DNA of 64,000 nucleotides from positions 322,429 to 386,428 of the forward strand of contig CAJNOI010000036.1 of the NCBI GenBank assembly GCA_905250115.1. Reading direction: 5' to 3'. Below are positions 25,451 to 36,560 of this stretch, in pieces; positions within the stretch are counted from its first letter, which is position 1; each line of letters opens with the position of its first letter. The notes below the pieces were generated by a model. It saw only the letters and a list, made by a program, of their open reading frames with translations. It ran no database searches and was not told the DNA's origin. Made by a program: the position numbers and the translations under genes. This stretch comes from Adineta steineri. Its lineage: Eukaryota; Rotifera; Eurotatoria; Adinetida; Adinetidae.

Positions 25451-26617
25451 AAGATATCGAAAACATTATTGAATTGTCATAATAATATTCAAGACTATGT
25501 GTTACACATGGAAAAAAATTAACAAACTAGTTTGTCAATGATTTAGGGTCTCTCTTATCAGGAAGAAGTCCAGCATTTACTGCAGAAAACAAGTTTCATT
25601 TTTCAATAGGTCGAAGCGATAGGGAAACATTTGAACTTTTTGTGAACAAAGATGAAAAATAAATATGAACTTTGTCTTACTTGTTTAAGTCATATCGTTC
25701 TTGATAGTATCTTATTTATAAAATACATTTAACTGTCTTGCCGACATTGACTTTATTTTAAAACATTCACAAACTGATTTTCATCTACAAAAGAAAATTA
25801 CTGAGATGAAAGCTTCTTAAGTAGATTCTTGATCCGATCGAGTTTGGGTCTAAAAGTTTAAGAAGCGATTTAGTCTTTAATTATCTGTAAGAGACAATTA
25901 TAAGTGGATTATTATAAAATCATTACAAAGATTTCTTGAGAAATGTGTAACGTACACTAACCGACAAATAACATCTCACATATTCAGAGTAACAGTTGAA
26001 TTTCGATTAGAGAATTATACTAAGAGTATTACGTTAACAATCCATACATCTTGTACTGAATATTCTTTATTGTAAGAAGAATGATTTGTAGAGATATAAA
26101 AGATGTATTTTATTTTCTAAATAAAACAAAGTTAAAAATTTAATTAATTGAAAGAATTTTCAAACAAAACAAATGACAATAATCTAATAAATTCAGTTTA
26201 AGAATTTTAATGTTGAGAGAGATTTCTGTTTATCTTTTAATTATACTCATAAAAATAAAACAAATCTCATCAATCGATTTTTATTAAGATTTCTTAACAA
26301 AAGATAAAATTAAAAATGATATTTAACGATCATATAAATATTTTAAAATAATTCAAATTTATTAATTTATATTAATATTTGTTACGAAATGAATTATAAA
26401 TTAAATACATTTATCTGTCCTTTTCATTTTTTGTTTCTTTTCATTGATAAATTTATTTTCTCTTAAAAATTGTTAGATAATTTTGTATTTAATTAATAAA
26501 AATAATTTTTTCTATAAGAAATGATTTCGAATAAATAACAATATTAACTTTAAGTTGTTATGTAATTATTTCGAAAAGAATAAGTTAATTTTCTTTGAAC
26601 ATTTAGAATTAACTCAA

Positions 26618-26704
26618 ACTTAAGAGTGTAGGTGCCGGTGTAGATGTTGGTGTATCATATCTATGGTAACCACAACCACACTTACACCCACGCATCCTCA
26701 AGAT
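26618..26704. repeat. telomere-like palindrome 7
   Basis: CTTAAGAGTGTAGGTGCCGG pairs loosely with CTTACACCCACGCATCCTC and AAGAT. The block paralogous to 13004-13290 starts within a few bases of its right end. Confidence 0.65.
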
Positions 26705-26707
26705 AAT

Positions 26708-26960
26708 TATTCTATTATTTACTTTCACTTATTAAAATTATAATAATCTCATTTAATTTTTAATCAAATTCATATTAAATTATCAGTTATCTCCATTTTA
26801 TTAAACATGCATAGACATATTACAACTTGATCAAAGAAACGCAATTTTCATTTAATTTCAATGAGATTTTCCTTACTTAAATTTTATAATAATCTTCTAA
26901 TGCTTTTTTTCAATAAAAATCTTATTCAATAACAATCATTTCTGTCCCTTTAATATTGAA
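26708..26960. repeat. non-coding paralogous block (copy at 13004-13290)
   Basis: Collinear with 13004-13290, abutting palindrome 7 on its left; similarity is lost after about 26960. Confidence 0.75.
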
Positions 26961-28640
26961 TTTTCGCTAGAATGAAAAGGATAGGGTCCAGAGACGGGAA
27001 TTATCTATTTACATGTATTATTTTTGTCGGTAACATGGCAAAAATGACCATTTTGTTGGCACAAATAATCATGTAACTATGGCATATTTTTGATAATATA
27101 ATTTTATTTGCTATTATCGTTTTATTTGAATAGCATAATATTTAATATATAATATTTTATTGAATAAATTAAAATAATGAGGCAATGCCAATTTTACTTT
27201 TAATATGGAGGAAGATGAAAATGATATTAATAACAAAAAAACGAAACGTTCGTATATACAGAGTATTATAGCGCTTTGAAAACAATGTTCGCCTATTTTT
27301 GTATGGCATGTCATTTATTATCATCGACAAATGTTTTTAATGCATGTTTGACAAAAAACAATGATGTATCGAAACGTTCTATATGATAAATGAATAAAAT
27401 AAGATCCAGAAGTAGAAGCTTAAAAACATACGCCTTGTAATTTGATCATAAAAAAGTTTAGTTTTTGCATTATTACAAAACATTATTAATAAGTTTGTCA
27501 GTTTCATAGTCCTGGTAGAGTGCATATAGATAAAAAAGTTCAAAATCAATTTTGATATACAATGTTAAAGAGATCTCCATGCACTGTGGTTTTTTGTGAA
27601 ATCCTACGTTTTATAAAATTGACTTCAATAAAGCTAAAGCATTTTTAAACTTTATTATTCATTCGTCAAATATGAACCTTTTAGAAAATGTTTGATTTTA
27701 TATGAGTTAGAAATTCAATTTGATTTCCTGCTGAGAGTCAAGTGAATCGAGTTTCGATGAACGCTACTTGATGGATAATCAAAATTGATAATATGATCCA
27801 ATTAAATCCGTTGATCCTAATAAGTAATAAAAGACTGTATTTGCAATATTTATTAAAACTATTTCATTGATTTTAAGCAAAAAAGATTTCATTAGCTTGT
27901 TGGTTTATATGACTTAAACTTACTGCAACATTCTAACACATTTCAGATAAGATCGTTATCATCATATTATGATAAAATATTAAAACTATCGATGATTAAT
28001 GCAATAATTAAAGCAGCTAAATTCTAATGATAACTTTTCAATTATATTATGATTCATATGAATAATGATGGCAATTGTCGACTAGCAACTGCAACTTTTA
28101 TAATATCATTTCGAGTAATTTCCAAATGACTTCTATAAACGCTAATTTAGAGGAGGTTCGAAAAACATTGCCGAATATCGATCTGATAGTAAAATCGAAG
28201 TTTTAACTATTAAAAGTCTTTTTTTGAATGAAGAAACTGGCTTTAATTATTTTAAAAACTGTTTTTCCATGATTTCATGATTAGGGAACTTCTATACTTG
28301 AAAGAATGGTCACTTGCACTACTAGGTGCACGTTCTAGTATCTATAAAAGAGCAGTCGATGGAATAATATGTCAATTAGGTTTATTCGCATATTTACTCC
28401 CTCTTGTGTTATTATTTAATCAATGAGTAGAGATGACTTAGAATTTGTAATATATTCATATTGGTGAACTATCTCGTGAAGGTCTTGATGATTGTACATC
28501 TGATCATGCAGATTCTATAATTAATTCTTTACTTCTCTCAAATGATAATCAACTATCAACATTTATATATAATCAGTTGCATAGATTAACGGTTTTCCGT
28601 GCTCATCTCTAGTAGATTTTATTTTAAAGATTGAGAAGCT

Positions 28641-28692
28641 GGATAGGTGTGGGTGTGTCTGAAATGTAATACTCACACTCACATCCAACCTC
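28641..28692. repeat. telomere-like palindrome 8
   Basis: GGATAGGTGTGGGTGTGTCT pairs with ACTCACACTCACATCCAACC. Confidence 0.7.
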
Positions 28693-29031
28693 CAGTTGAA
28701 TTGAGAAATGTCTTCTATTCATGTTAACATACTGATCTGTTCCACGGTATGTTGATATCTATAGAAATCATTTTTTTTCTATCTTTCATTTATTTATTCT
28801 TCACAGATGAAGTATTCTTTTTCTTTAAGCAGAAAGAATAACTTATAGTACTGAATGGGTACAGTTTTTTGTCTCTCCTCTCTCTCTTCGTTACTTTGAA
28901 TAGCCTGTTGGGTGGCCGTTCTTTTTCTTATCCAACACAGAAACTCTACCTTGTTCAGATACAATAACTATATATCGTCAAGATCTTTTTCTACGGTACA
29001 TGTTTATTTTCACAACAAAGTCAAGAATAAA

Positions 29032-31194
29032 TTATAGTTTCTTTTTCACGTCTTCCAGATTGTTTCTATACCATTGCAGATGCGAGTGGTCTGATGGTAG
29101 TGATTGATGTGCAATATCTACAGCACGCTGACAGAATGAAAGCGCTTTAGAATGTTGTCCCATTTTGCTGTACACATTACCCATGTGTCCAAAGGACATA
29201 GCCAACTCAGGATGATTGGGAAGAAGTGATTGTTGTCGAATTTCAAGAGCTTTTTCATGAGATGAAAGTGCTTTCGGATAATCACCCATGTTGTAATGCA
29301 CTAAACCAATGTTGTTGTAGGACTTAGCCAACTCAGGATGATTGGGAGGAAGTGACTGTTGTCGAATTTCAAGAGCTTTTCCATGAGATGGAAGTGCTTT
29401 CGGATAATCACCCATGTTGTAATGCACTAAACCAATGTTGTTGTAGGACTTAGCCAAATCAGGATGATTGGAAGGAAGATATTGTTGGTGAATTTCAAGG
29501 GCTTTTTCGTGAGATGAAAGTGCTTTCGGATAATTACCCATATCGGCATACACTAAACCAATGTTACCATAGGATTTAGCCAAATCAGGATGATTGGAAG
29601 GAAGTGATTGTTGTCGAATTTCAATGGCTTTTTCATGAGATGAAAGTGCTTTTGGATAATTACCCATGATATAATGCACATTACCAATGTTGTTGTAGGA
29701 AGAAGCCAAATTAAGATGATTTGGAGGAAGAGTTTTTTGATACATAGCAAGTGATTTTTTATACAGTGTAAGTGCTTCTTCATATTTTCCTTGTTCATCT
29801 TTGATCATACCAAGATGAACATAAATATATGCCTTGTTCTTATCATCTTCGGTTTGATGAAGTAAAACTTGATAGATATCTTCAGCTTTGTCAAATTGAC
29901 CCATTTTCCATAGTACCAAACCCAGTCTGTACCATCCTCCAGAATCTGGATAACTCTCTTTTCGAATATAATCAGTAAGTCTGCTTAGTTCTGGATCATT
30001 ATCAGCAGTCAGTGTCAAATTAACTTCATATAAACGATTATTTCCACCCATCTGTTTAATGTCCTGGATACGAAAAATGCTATGCATGGAAAATAAGACT
30101 TCCTCTTCCTTTTGGAATTTACTAATACCAGCAATGGAAGCAAATGGTATTGTTGATTGAGCAGGATTAACTTTCATAATAAAAAGTACACCCACTTGAT
30201 CTGGATTTCTTGCAGCATTTTGAGCAAAACATAGTGAAATATTGCGAACCGTGCTGGTAGATAAGAAATTATTGAATGAAATAAGACCACCTTTAGTTTT
30301 GCTCATTTGTTCAAAATCTCCTGCAGATAAACCTTGACCACGATAAACGGTGAAAGTGTTAGCAGCAGTTGTACTAGCATATTGTTCCTTGTGCAGTTGT
30401 TCAATCTGTCGATGCAAATCACCGATGAAGAAGCCCATATGTGTAATGATATCACCATCCATCAATCGTAATGCACGATTCAGCATCGGATACAAGAACA
30501 TTTGACAGGTGTACCAATAAATTGGTGTTTTGTTGTAGTATTGACTTTCTAATCGTTTAATGTTAACCATTTCTTCTTCATTATTGGCAAAAGCATCACG
30601 GCAGTAATTAAGATAATCTTGGATGTGCTTTTGGTTAAATTTGATGGTGAAAATGATTTCTTTGATGATTTGAGTATACATAAAAGAAGGATCTAATTGA
30701 TCCAACTTTTTATTTGTTCCCATGAAACTCATGGGAATAGCATTCTGCTCACATTGATGAACAGCTTCCTTGAGTGCTTCACATATGGGTGTAATATCTG
30801 TGAAGACATCCTTTATTTTGGGCCAATCTTTAGTCCATTGTTCATGATATTTCTTATTGCCACAAAAAATAAATATTGAATCAACTTGAGACATATTGTG
30901 CACGCGAGGTACAATATGTTGTCCAAGTGATCCAGATATAATCATACATACCTTTTTGTCGACGATTGTTTGAATGAACTCAAGACATTGATCGCCATCT
31001 ATAAATGTATTAATATCATTCACAATACATCGCAGTTTTGTGATTGTATTTTGACAATCATCATTTGTTTCGGCAATGTTACTATCCAACCAAATTAGAA
31101 GAACATTTTGTGCCTGTTGGATATTGATACATCGACGACCTTCTGCACCTTTTGGAACTGTCGATGCATTTGGTTTTGATTGTCCCTTGCCCAT
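29032..31194 (-). CDS. ADP-ribosyltransferase-TPR protein, copy 2 (complete, intronless)
   Basis: A single 720-codon frame. Residues 1-8 (MGKGQSKP) form an N-myristoylation signal. Residues about 28-150 are an unassigned domain with hydrophobic strands (VLLIWLD, VCMIISGSL, SIFIFCG). Residues about 215-395 are an arginine-type ART fold: R285 in YRGQ, S312-T-S in FLSTST, and E363/E365 in the QKEEEVLF loop, all three parts of the R-S-E signature. Residues about 415-715 are TPRs, five of them of the 42-residue kinesin-light-chain type with the core YNNIGxVHYxMGxYPKAL. The family modifies proteins (often arginine) with ADP-ribose; a membrane-bound intracellular role is inferred from the myristoylation site. 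The intact motifs suggest activity. It is one of at least two copies here. Confidence 0.92.
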   Translation of the reverse strand: MGKGQSKPNASTVPKGAEGRRCINIQQAQNVLLIWLDSNIAETNDDCQNTITKLRCIVNDINTFIDGDQCLEFIQTIVDKKVCMIISGSLGQHIVPRVHNMSQVDSIFIFCGNKKYHEQWTKDWPKIKDVFTDITPICEALKEAVHQCEQNAIPMSFMGTNKKLDQLDPSFMYTQIIKEIIFTIKFNQKHIQDYLNYCRDAFANNEEEMVNIKRLESQYYNKTPIYWYTCQMFLYPMLNRALRLMDGDIITHMGFFIGDLHRQIEQLHKEQYASTTAANTFTVYRGQGLSAGDFEQMSKTKGGLISFNNFLSTSTVRNISLCFAQNAARNPDQVGVLFIMKVNPAQSTIPFASIAGISKFQKEEEVLFSMHSIFRIQDIKQMGGNNRLYEVNLTLTADNDPELSRLTDYIRKESYPDSGGWYRLGLVLWKMGQFDKAEDIYQVLLHQTEDDKNKAYIYVHLGMIKDEQGKYEEALTLYKKSLAMYQKTLPPNHLNLASSYNNIGNVHYIMGNYPKALSSHEKAIEIRQQSLPSNHPDLAKSYGNIGLVYADMGNYPKALSSHEKALEIHQQYLPSNHPDLAKSYNNIGLVHYNMGDYPKALPSHGKALEIRQQSLPPNHPELAKSYNNIGLVHYNMGDYPKALSSHEKALEIRQQSLLPNHPELAMSFGHMGNVYSKMGQHSKALSFCQRAVDIAHQSLPSDHSHLQWYRNNLEDVKKKL
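29168..29745 (-). repeat. 126-base tandem repeats encoding TPRs
   Basis: Near-identical 126-base (42-codon) units, for example the runs near 29220, 29340, 29470, 29590 and 29710, show recent amplification of the TPR part of the ART gene. Confidence 0.85.
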
Positions 31195-32447
31195 TGCTTG
31201 CTATGTAAATGATTTGAATTGGAGTTACTGTGAAAAATTTACTAGTGCAGTAATGATCGAAACCGTTCCGTTTTATAGGTGTCTACTTCGTTTCGAAATT
31301 TTTTTCTCTCTATTTAGCTGTTAATGATGTCACTATGAAAAACAGCATATGGAGAACGAAAAAACAACTGATGAAATATTGTCATGGTTCACTAACCATC
31401 GAAGTAGCTTGCGAAAAATAAGTATTTTGTTTACGGTGACGAAGAAAAAACGTATTGAGTCATGTTTGTTATTGGAGAATCCCAAGTAAAAAACGTATTT
31501 ATATAGGTAAATTTTGACTAAATTACACAATTTGATGACATAATTCGTCATCGCGAATTTAAGACATAAAATTAAAAAAAGAATGTTTAAACTAGTTTTT
31601 ATCATTTTTCTTGCTGTATTCTGTTGACTGAAAGCTTGTATGTAACCATTATGTAGATAACAAAGATAAACTTGGAAAAAAGTGCTTTTGTCATTAACAA
31701 ACGTATAAAAAATGAAATTGACAGAAAAGGTCTCGATCATGTCTCTATCTTCTTTAGGTTTGGGCAGGCTCTCTTGCGAATGTAGATGTGGGTGAGTGTC
31801 GATTAACTCAAAAGATCACACTCACACCCAGAAGCAGATCGTGCACTTCTGTTCCAAAAGTATAATATTAATATATAATGAGTTTGCAAATCACTAGAAA
31901 TACGTGACATATCAAAAAGAAAACCTTATTTAAACTGGCTAAAGACTTTATCATATACATACGTCTGTTCAAAGAGCAATTGTTCATAAAAACTCATGTC
32001 GTAGATATAAATTATGAACATCGAAAATAATGTTAAATTATTATTGTTCTATTAGAAGTTATAAATGACAGGATTGTTAACAATCTCCATAAAACACATG
32101 TATATGAGAGAAGCTGAGAAATCTTGCCATTTATTAAAAAATAAAAGCTCATCAAATATCTGATACTCATCGGTCTGACAAATTATTTGATAGAAAAAAA
32201 TGTATGTAACTTATGTTCGAATGGAAACTGACTCGTTACGATTGTACAGCTTCAGTAGATCCAAAGTATATGAAGAAGATTCTCTAAAGAATGATAATAA
32301 CGAGTCGCTTTTGATTACGAATCTTTATAATCATTAATGTACTGTTCTTGTTATTTCTTATGATAGAAAGTATTATTGTCTTGTTTGTATATTTAACTTG
32401 AAAGACAAGCAGTACATGTGGATTATTCGGTACAAGACTAGTTTTGT
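29879..32447. repeat. segmental duplicate of 1-2690
   Basis: Collinear with the start of the window through ART coding sequence, promoter and palindrome 9. Similarity stops at about 32447, five bases before palindrome 10. Confidence 0.85.
31785..31831. repeat. telomere-like palindrome 9
   Basis: GATGTGGGTGAGTGTCGATT pairs with ATCACACTCACACCCA; same site as palindrome 1 in the duplicate. Confidence 0.7.
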
Positions 32448-32451
32448 TTTT

Positions 32452-32519
32452 CATCTTGAGGGTGTGGGCGTGAGTATGGATGTTATTTCTGCCTTAACAA
32501 CACCCACACCCTCAAGATG
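32452..32519. repeat. telomere-like palindrome 10 (best preserved)
   Basis: CATCTTGAGGGTGTGGGCG at the left pairs with ACACCCACACCCTCAAGATG at the right, with a loop of about 30 bases. It defines the outer ends of the family as CATCTTGAG/CTCAAGATG. Confidence 0.9.
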
Positions 32520-32730
32520 GCATTAACTATTAACTAATAAAGTAATTTTTATTAAAAACGATAAAATTTGATTTGTTATTTGTTAGGTATGTAGTTTACA
32601 GGATGCGAAAGTGATTGTAAGTAATATTAATAAAATAAATGTAGATAAAGTCATTAAAAAAGTTCATGAAAATATAGTTTAACGAACAGATTGAATACGA
32701 AGGTTACAACTCGATATAATGCACAAAAAA

Positions 32731-32793
32731 GGGTGTGGGTGTGATGGATGTCGATGTGAGTAATTTATTGGCTCTATATTTACACTCAAACCT
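32731..32793. repeat. telomere-like palindrome 11
   Basis: GGGTGTGGGTGTGATGGATG pairs weakly with TTTACACTCAAACCT; an older copy. Confidence 0.6.
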
Positions 32794-32954
32794 AAATCAG
32801 CTTGTTCCCTCTTGCTTATATGCAACGGCTCGCAGAGAAACATATTTTGTTGCTACGGCATTAATAGTATATTCATCGATATTTCTTTTTGAACTTTTTA
32901 ATCACTATTAGAATGCAAATTGTTTCCATTTTGAACTCTCACTAATTGACAATT

Positions 32955-33917
32955 TCATTCAATATCAAATTCTATCTCCGTTATTTCAAATGCTGGGTTC
33001 CTTGCAATCAGAAATTCACATTCAACAGGGAATTTAGATATCCAAGATACATCAGCACCAACCAATCGTTGACATCCATCTGGTGGTTCACTCGTATCAA
33101 TTTCTAATAAACAGCCTTTTTCACACATAAAACCAAATGATACTTCTTTATCCCATGATGTACTGACAAATGTACCATATTTGAAGGGATTGTTAAATAC
33201 GTATTTATCAACTTCAGTATCTCTTAAACCGTGGTAAACTAACGGCGGACGGTTTTATCTTTCATCATATTTGTACAATAGTCGAATAGCTGAGTTCAGT
33301 ATTGCACCAAATATCGGCCACTTCTGCTGATGCCAGTTGTCTCCCGGTTCAAAAGGATTTTGTTGACAAAAAAGTATTTCATCCAAGCGCAAATCGGCAT
33401 AAACAGCAGTGTCTGTGTACAGTATAACTGCAAGCATTTGATCGTAGTTTAGAGGCGACCCCATTCTTACGTGTCTTGGATGTTTCAATTTGTAACGTAC
33501 AACATCACTCAAGCATTTATATGGGCCTCCTGTGGGGCACAAAACGTAACTAAACCCATTTTTGTTCAGTTCATTGATAAGATCCCCATCTTTTCCTGTA
33601 TTTGTGCTTACCCGACATTCTGAGCGCTTACCAGGCTCCCATCTCTCAAAACCCGATGTAAATTTTTTCAAATTCATATTTTCTTCTACAGAAAGTTCAC
33701 CACGTCGATCCACATGCAAGTAAATCGTACAGTGACCAATATCATGCATTTGGTATCCATTCTTGCACAGACGAATAAACGCGTCACAATATTGACCATA
33801 TTCATCCATGTGTATACGATTTGCCGTTGTGTATTGATCATTTTTAATTTCCAAATAGAAATCACATGATGTATTTTTGGGACACATACGAAAAGTTGTG
33901 AAAGTAGTAGTTGTCAT
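32955..33917 (-). pseudogene. ART-like gene interrupted by one stop codon
   Basis: One frame of 321 codons from ATG 33917 to TGA 32955 is broken only by TAA at 33255-33257 (codon 221). The part before it contains a helical stretch typical for this ART group (LAVILYTDTAVYADLR). The part after it has an ART-like core: PLVYHGL, then TFVSTSWDKEV, then WISKFPVECEFL with an E-x-E pair at about 299-301. The first motif has His at 229 where arginine-specific enzymes have Arg, so catalytic ability is doubtful even without the stop. No GT/AG intron removes the stop in frame. It could be a young pseudogene, a base error, or a gene producing only the N-terminal part. Confidence 0.65.
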
Positions 33918-35599
33918 TGTATGATGTAGTGCTAATAGCTTTTATCAATACAACGTACTAAATCGGTTTCCAGACACTTTATCCACATTAACCGTAGCAC
34001 AACTATAAAAGAAAGAAAGTGGTAATCGCATTGTGTATTTCGAAGGGAAAGAGCTACGAATATGAAACAGTCAACCCTGAAGTGGGTGTGGGTGTGGGTG
34101 TGGCTGTACCATGTTAAGAACGCTTAGATTCACACTTACACCCACACCCTGCTGATTTTGTATCGAATGATCGGAAGAAATATACCATTCTATAGTCTGT
34201 CCATGTCAATATATGACCTCTGTATATGGTTGTTGTTTAGTGTATGATGGTGAATAGACTTATCTATGCAACAGTTGAGAAAATATAAAATATCTTCAGA
34301 GTATCAAAATTTGTTAGTTGTCATTTTTCTTTGCTTTTACTGGTTTTTTGTTTATTAATGTCAAAGATGAAATCGGTCAGAATTTTTGATGACTTTTATA
34401 TCTGTTCTTATCAAATTCTAAATAGCATTATATTGATAATTTGATTCTCTTCTACTAAATAGTTGATCATAATGAATAAAATTAGATGAAAAAAAGCAAA
34501 CTAATCATAGAAAATAAAGAAAATATCAGGGAATTAAGATTAATAAAGATACTAGACAAGTGTAAAATGGATGCGTAAAAAAAATAAATCATTTAAATTT
34601 TTAACGGACAGTTAAATAATCAAAACCACAGAAATTAAGCAAATTTCAATAATATATACTTACTGATATCACGTACTCATATGTGTATAACACTATTTAT
34701 TTTCTTCAGCAATTGCTTGGCTTGTTACTCTTGCAAGATGACAGAGCTTTATGTTTCCTTTTATTTGTTTTTACTCTTTTTTTTCTGTTTTACTCCTTTT
34801 TTCTAATATATTTCAGCCTTGTACGTGCCTGAAAACGATTGCATATAGTGAAAGTAAAGTAAAACGATTAAGATGACGAAGAAACGGCGAGTAATTATAT
34901 GATCGAAAGAAAATTAAAATTTATCCAATGAAATTCATTTTCAATAGAATTCACATATAAATGTTTGAGTGAAACGATGTAAAGATTGATAATATCGCAT
35001 AGTATTATTATTTTTCTAATTAAATAGATATTTTAGAAGATTCAATACATTTATTTTATTTCTCCATAAATAAAGATTTTTTTTGATGAAATCAATTACG
35101 AATAGAATAGTTTGTACAGTCAAACAATTGTCTATTTCGTGATTTGTCATATAATGGGTATTAATAATCAAGCTAAAAACTATAAAAACAACCATGAAAA
35201 TATTTGTTGTAAAACGAAAATCTTTTTATCGTTATCTTCATAAAAATTATTTGTATGAGAATAAAACTAAATTTTATAAAATCTATTTAAAAATATTGTA
35301 TTCGAAATAGGTAATTTTCGATGTTAAACAAATAACTGTTGTTTTTTTGTCTATTTGAACGTTTCAAAATAATTTATTCACAAAACTTTATCCTTAATTC
35401 TTTATTTCTAGTTATATGTTATTGTGAAGTCTCGATGATTATTTATTAAAGAATAATTTATTAAAATGTGCAATTAATGCATAAGAGTTATTATGCAAGT
35501 CTTTTGACATTATTTTCTTTAACTCTGTTCTATACAAAACATGAATAATAATCAATTTGTTCATTTCATATCATTTTTAACAACAGAAAAACAAAACAT
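33918..35599. other. intergenic, AT-rich
   Basis: No gene supported; palindrome 12 lies at 34083-34150. Confidence 0.55.
34083..34150. repeat. telomere-like palindrome 12
   Basis: GTGGGTGTGGGTGTGGGTGT holds three perfect TGTGGG units and pairs with CACACTTACACCCACACCCT. Confidence 0.85.
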
Positions 35600-36560
35600 C
35601 TAATTTATTAACAAAAAAAATAAACGTTTGACTTCTTTTCGAAATGTTTTCGATATAACTAAATATGCATAATAACCAATACAAAATGAGATATCACTAA
35701 TAAAATATGCTACTAAATTCAGAAAGTTGTTGATCTGTGTTAAGCCAACATTCTGTACGATCTGATAATATATAACGACAACAAACAGCATAGCATTACA
35801 TGCTATGTAAATACAAATATCCATAACTACCATTAGAACAAATTGTCGATCTTTCGCATGAAAGGGATGTTCAGAGTGTCGTGGTATATTTACAGTATTC
35901 GCCGTTACAGGAGCAATGCGTCGTTGATGCAGTTTTCGAATGTTTTTTGCAGTCCATATGCCAAAAATAATCATTAACAAAGGCACTGCAATTGCTTTAA
36001 CGAACAATGAATAATAACTCAAGAGAAGGGTATATAGGCCTGCTCGAGCGTAACACATAAAATAATCAGGTGCTATTTCTTGAATATCGACTAAGAATAA
36101 TGCATGACAATGAAACAAAATCCAAAATAATGTTCCACAACCGATACAGATATAAGCGAAACGAAGAGTACTTTTTTGTCGTGTTCGAGCATTTGTTGAT
36201 GTGACTAAAACTCAGTCGATTGAAGCCAAGATAAGATAAAATGGGCTGAGAATATCGAATAAATACGATCTGTAATAATAGAAACGACACATGAAGAGAT
36301 TATATATAATAAGATCTGTGCCATAGCCAACTGTTAATATAAGGAATAATAGTGCTAAAATAATGTATAAGAAATTAGCGATATTCACTGCTATCAAATA
36401 GAGAGAACATGGAGTTTTACGTTTGATTTTTCTGAGTGAAAACAATCAGATTGATGTCACAACTGACAACACCACACACCAATAATATTGGACCACCGAT
36501 TCGAAATAAATTTGTCTGTACTGATTGTAACAATGTGAAAAAACCGTCTGACGAAGACAT
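35600..36560 (-). pseudogene. rhodopsin-class G-protein-coupled receptor, broken
   Basis: Hydrophobic segments in order fit seven helices: GGPILLVCGVVSC (helix 1), IANFLYIILALLFLIL (helix 2), FDILSPFYLILASID (helix 3), then four more ending in SFCIGYYAYLVISKTFRKEV (helix 7 and the start of the tail). Two lesions break it. A one-base frameshift lies near 36425-36445, between helix 1 and the KTPCSLYL segment of the first inner loop. A TGA at 36212-36214 follows ASID at the end of helix 3, exactly where the DR(Y) arginine is expected (CGA to TGA). Bdelloids carry many such orphan peptide-like receptors; the ligand is unknown. It resembles a recently lost gene because the rest of the frame is clean. 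Confidence 0.75.

Larger units (their letters stand above)
24244..29031. other. long non-coding stretch
   Basis: No intact gene supported over about 4.8 kb. It holds palindromes at 24681-24733, 25066-25103, 26618-26704 and 28641-28692, a probable 5' UTR exon at 25142, and the paralogous block 26708-26960. Around 28055-28620 broken frames on the plus strand look weakly coding but have many stops. Confidence 0.5.
31195..32954. other. intergenic, upstream of ART copy 2
   Basis: No gene supported. It is promoter territory shared with 1317-2690 and contains three telomere-like palindromes. Confidence 0.6.

Noticed and set aside
28055-28620. Plus-strand pieces such as NNDGNCRLAT that recall the DGNC motif of OTU proteases
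   Set aside because: The frame is full of stops and no second OTU motif follows, so I cannot support a gene remnant.
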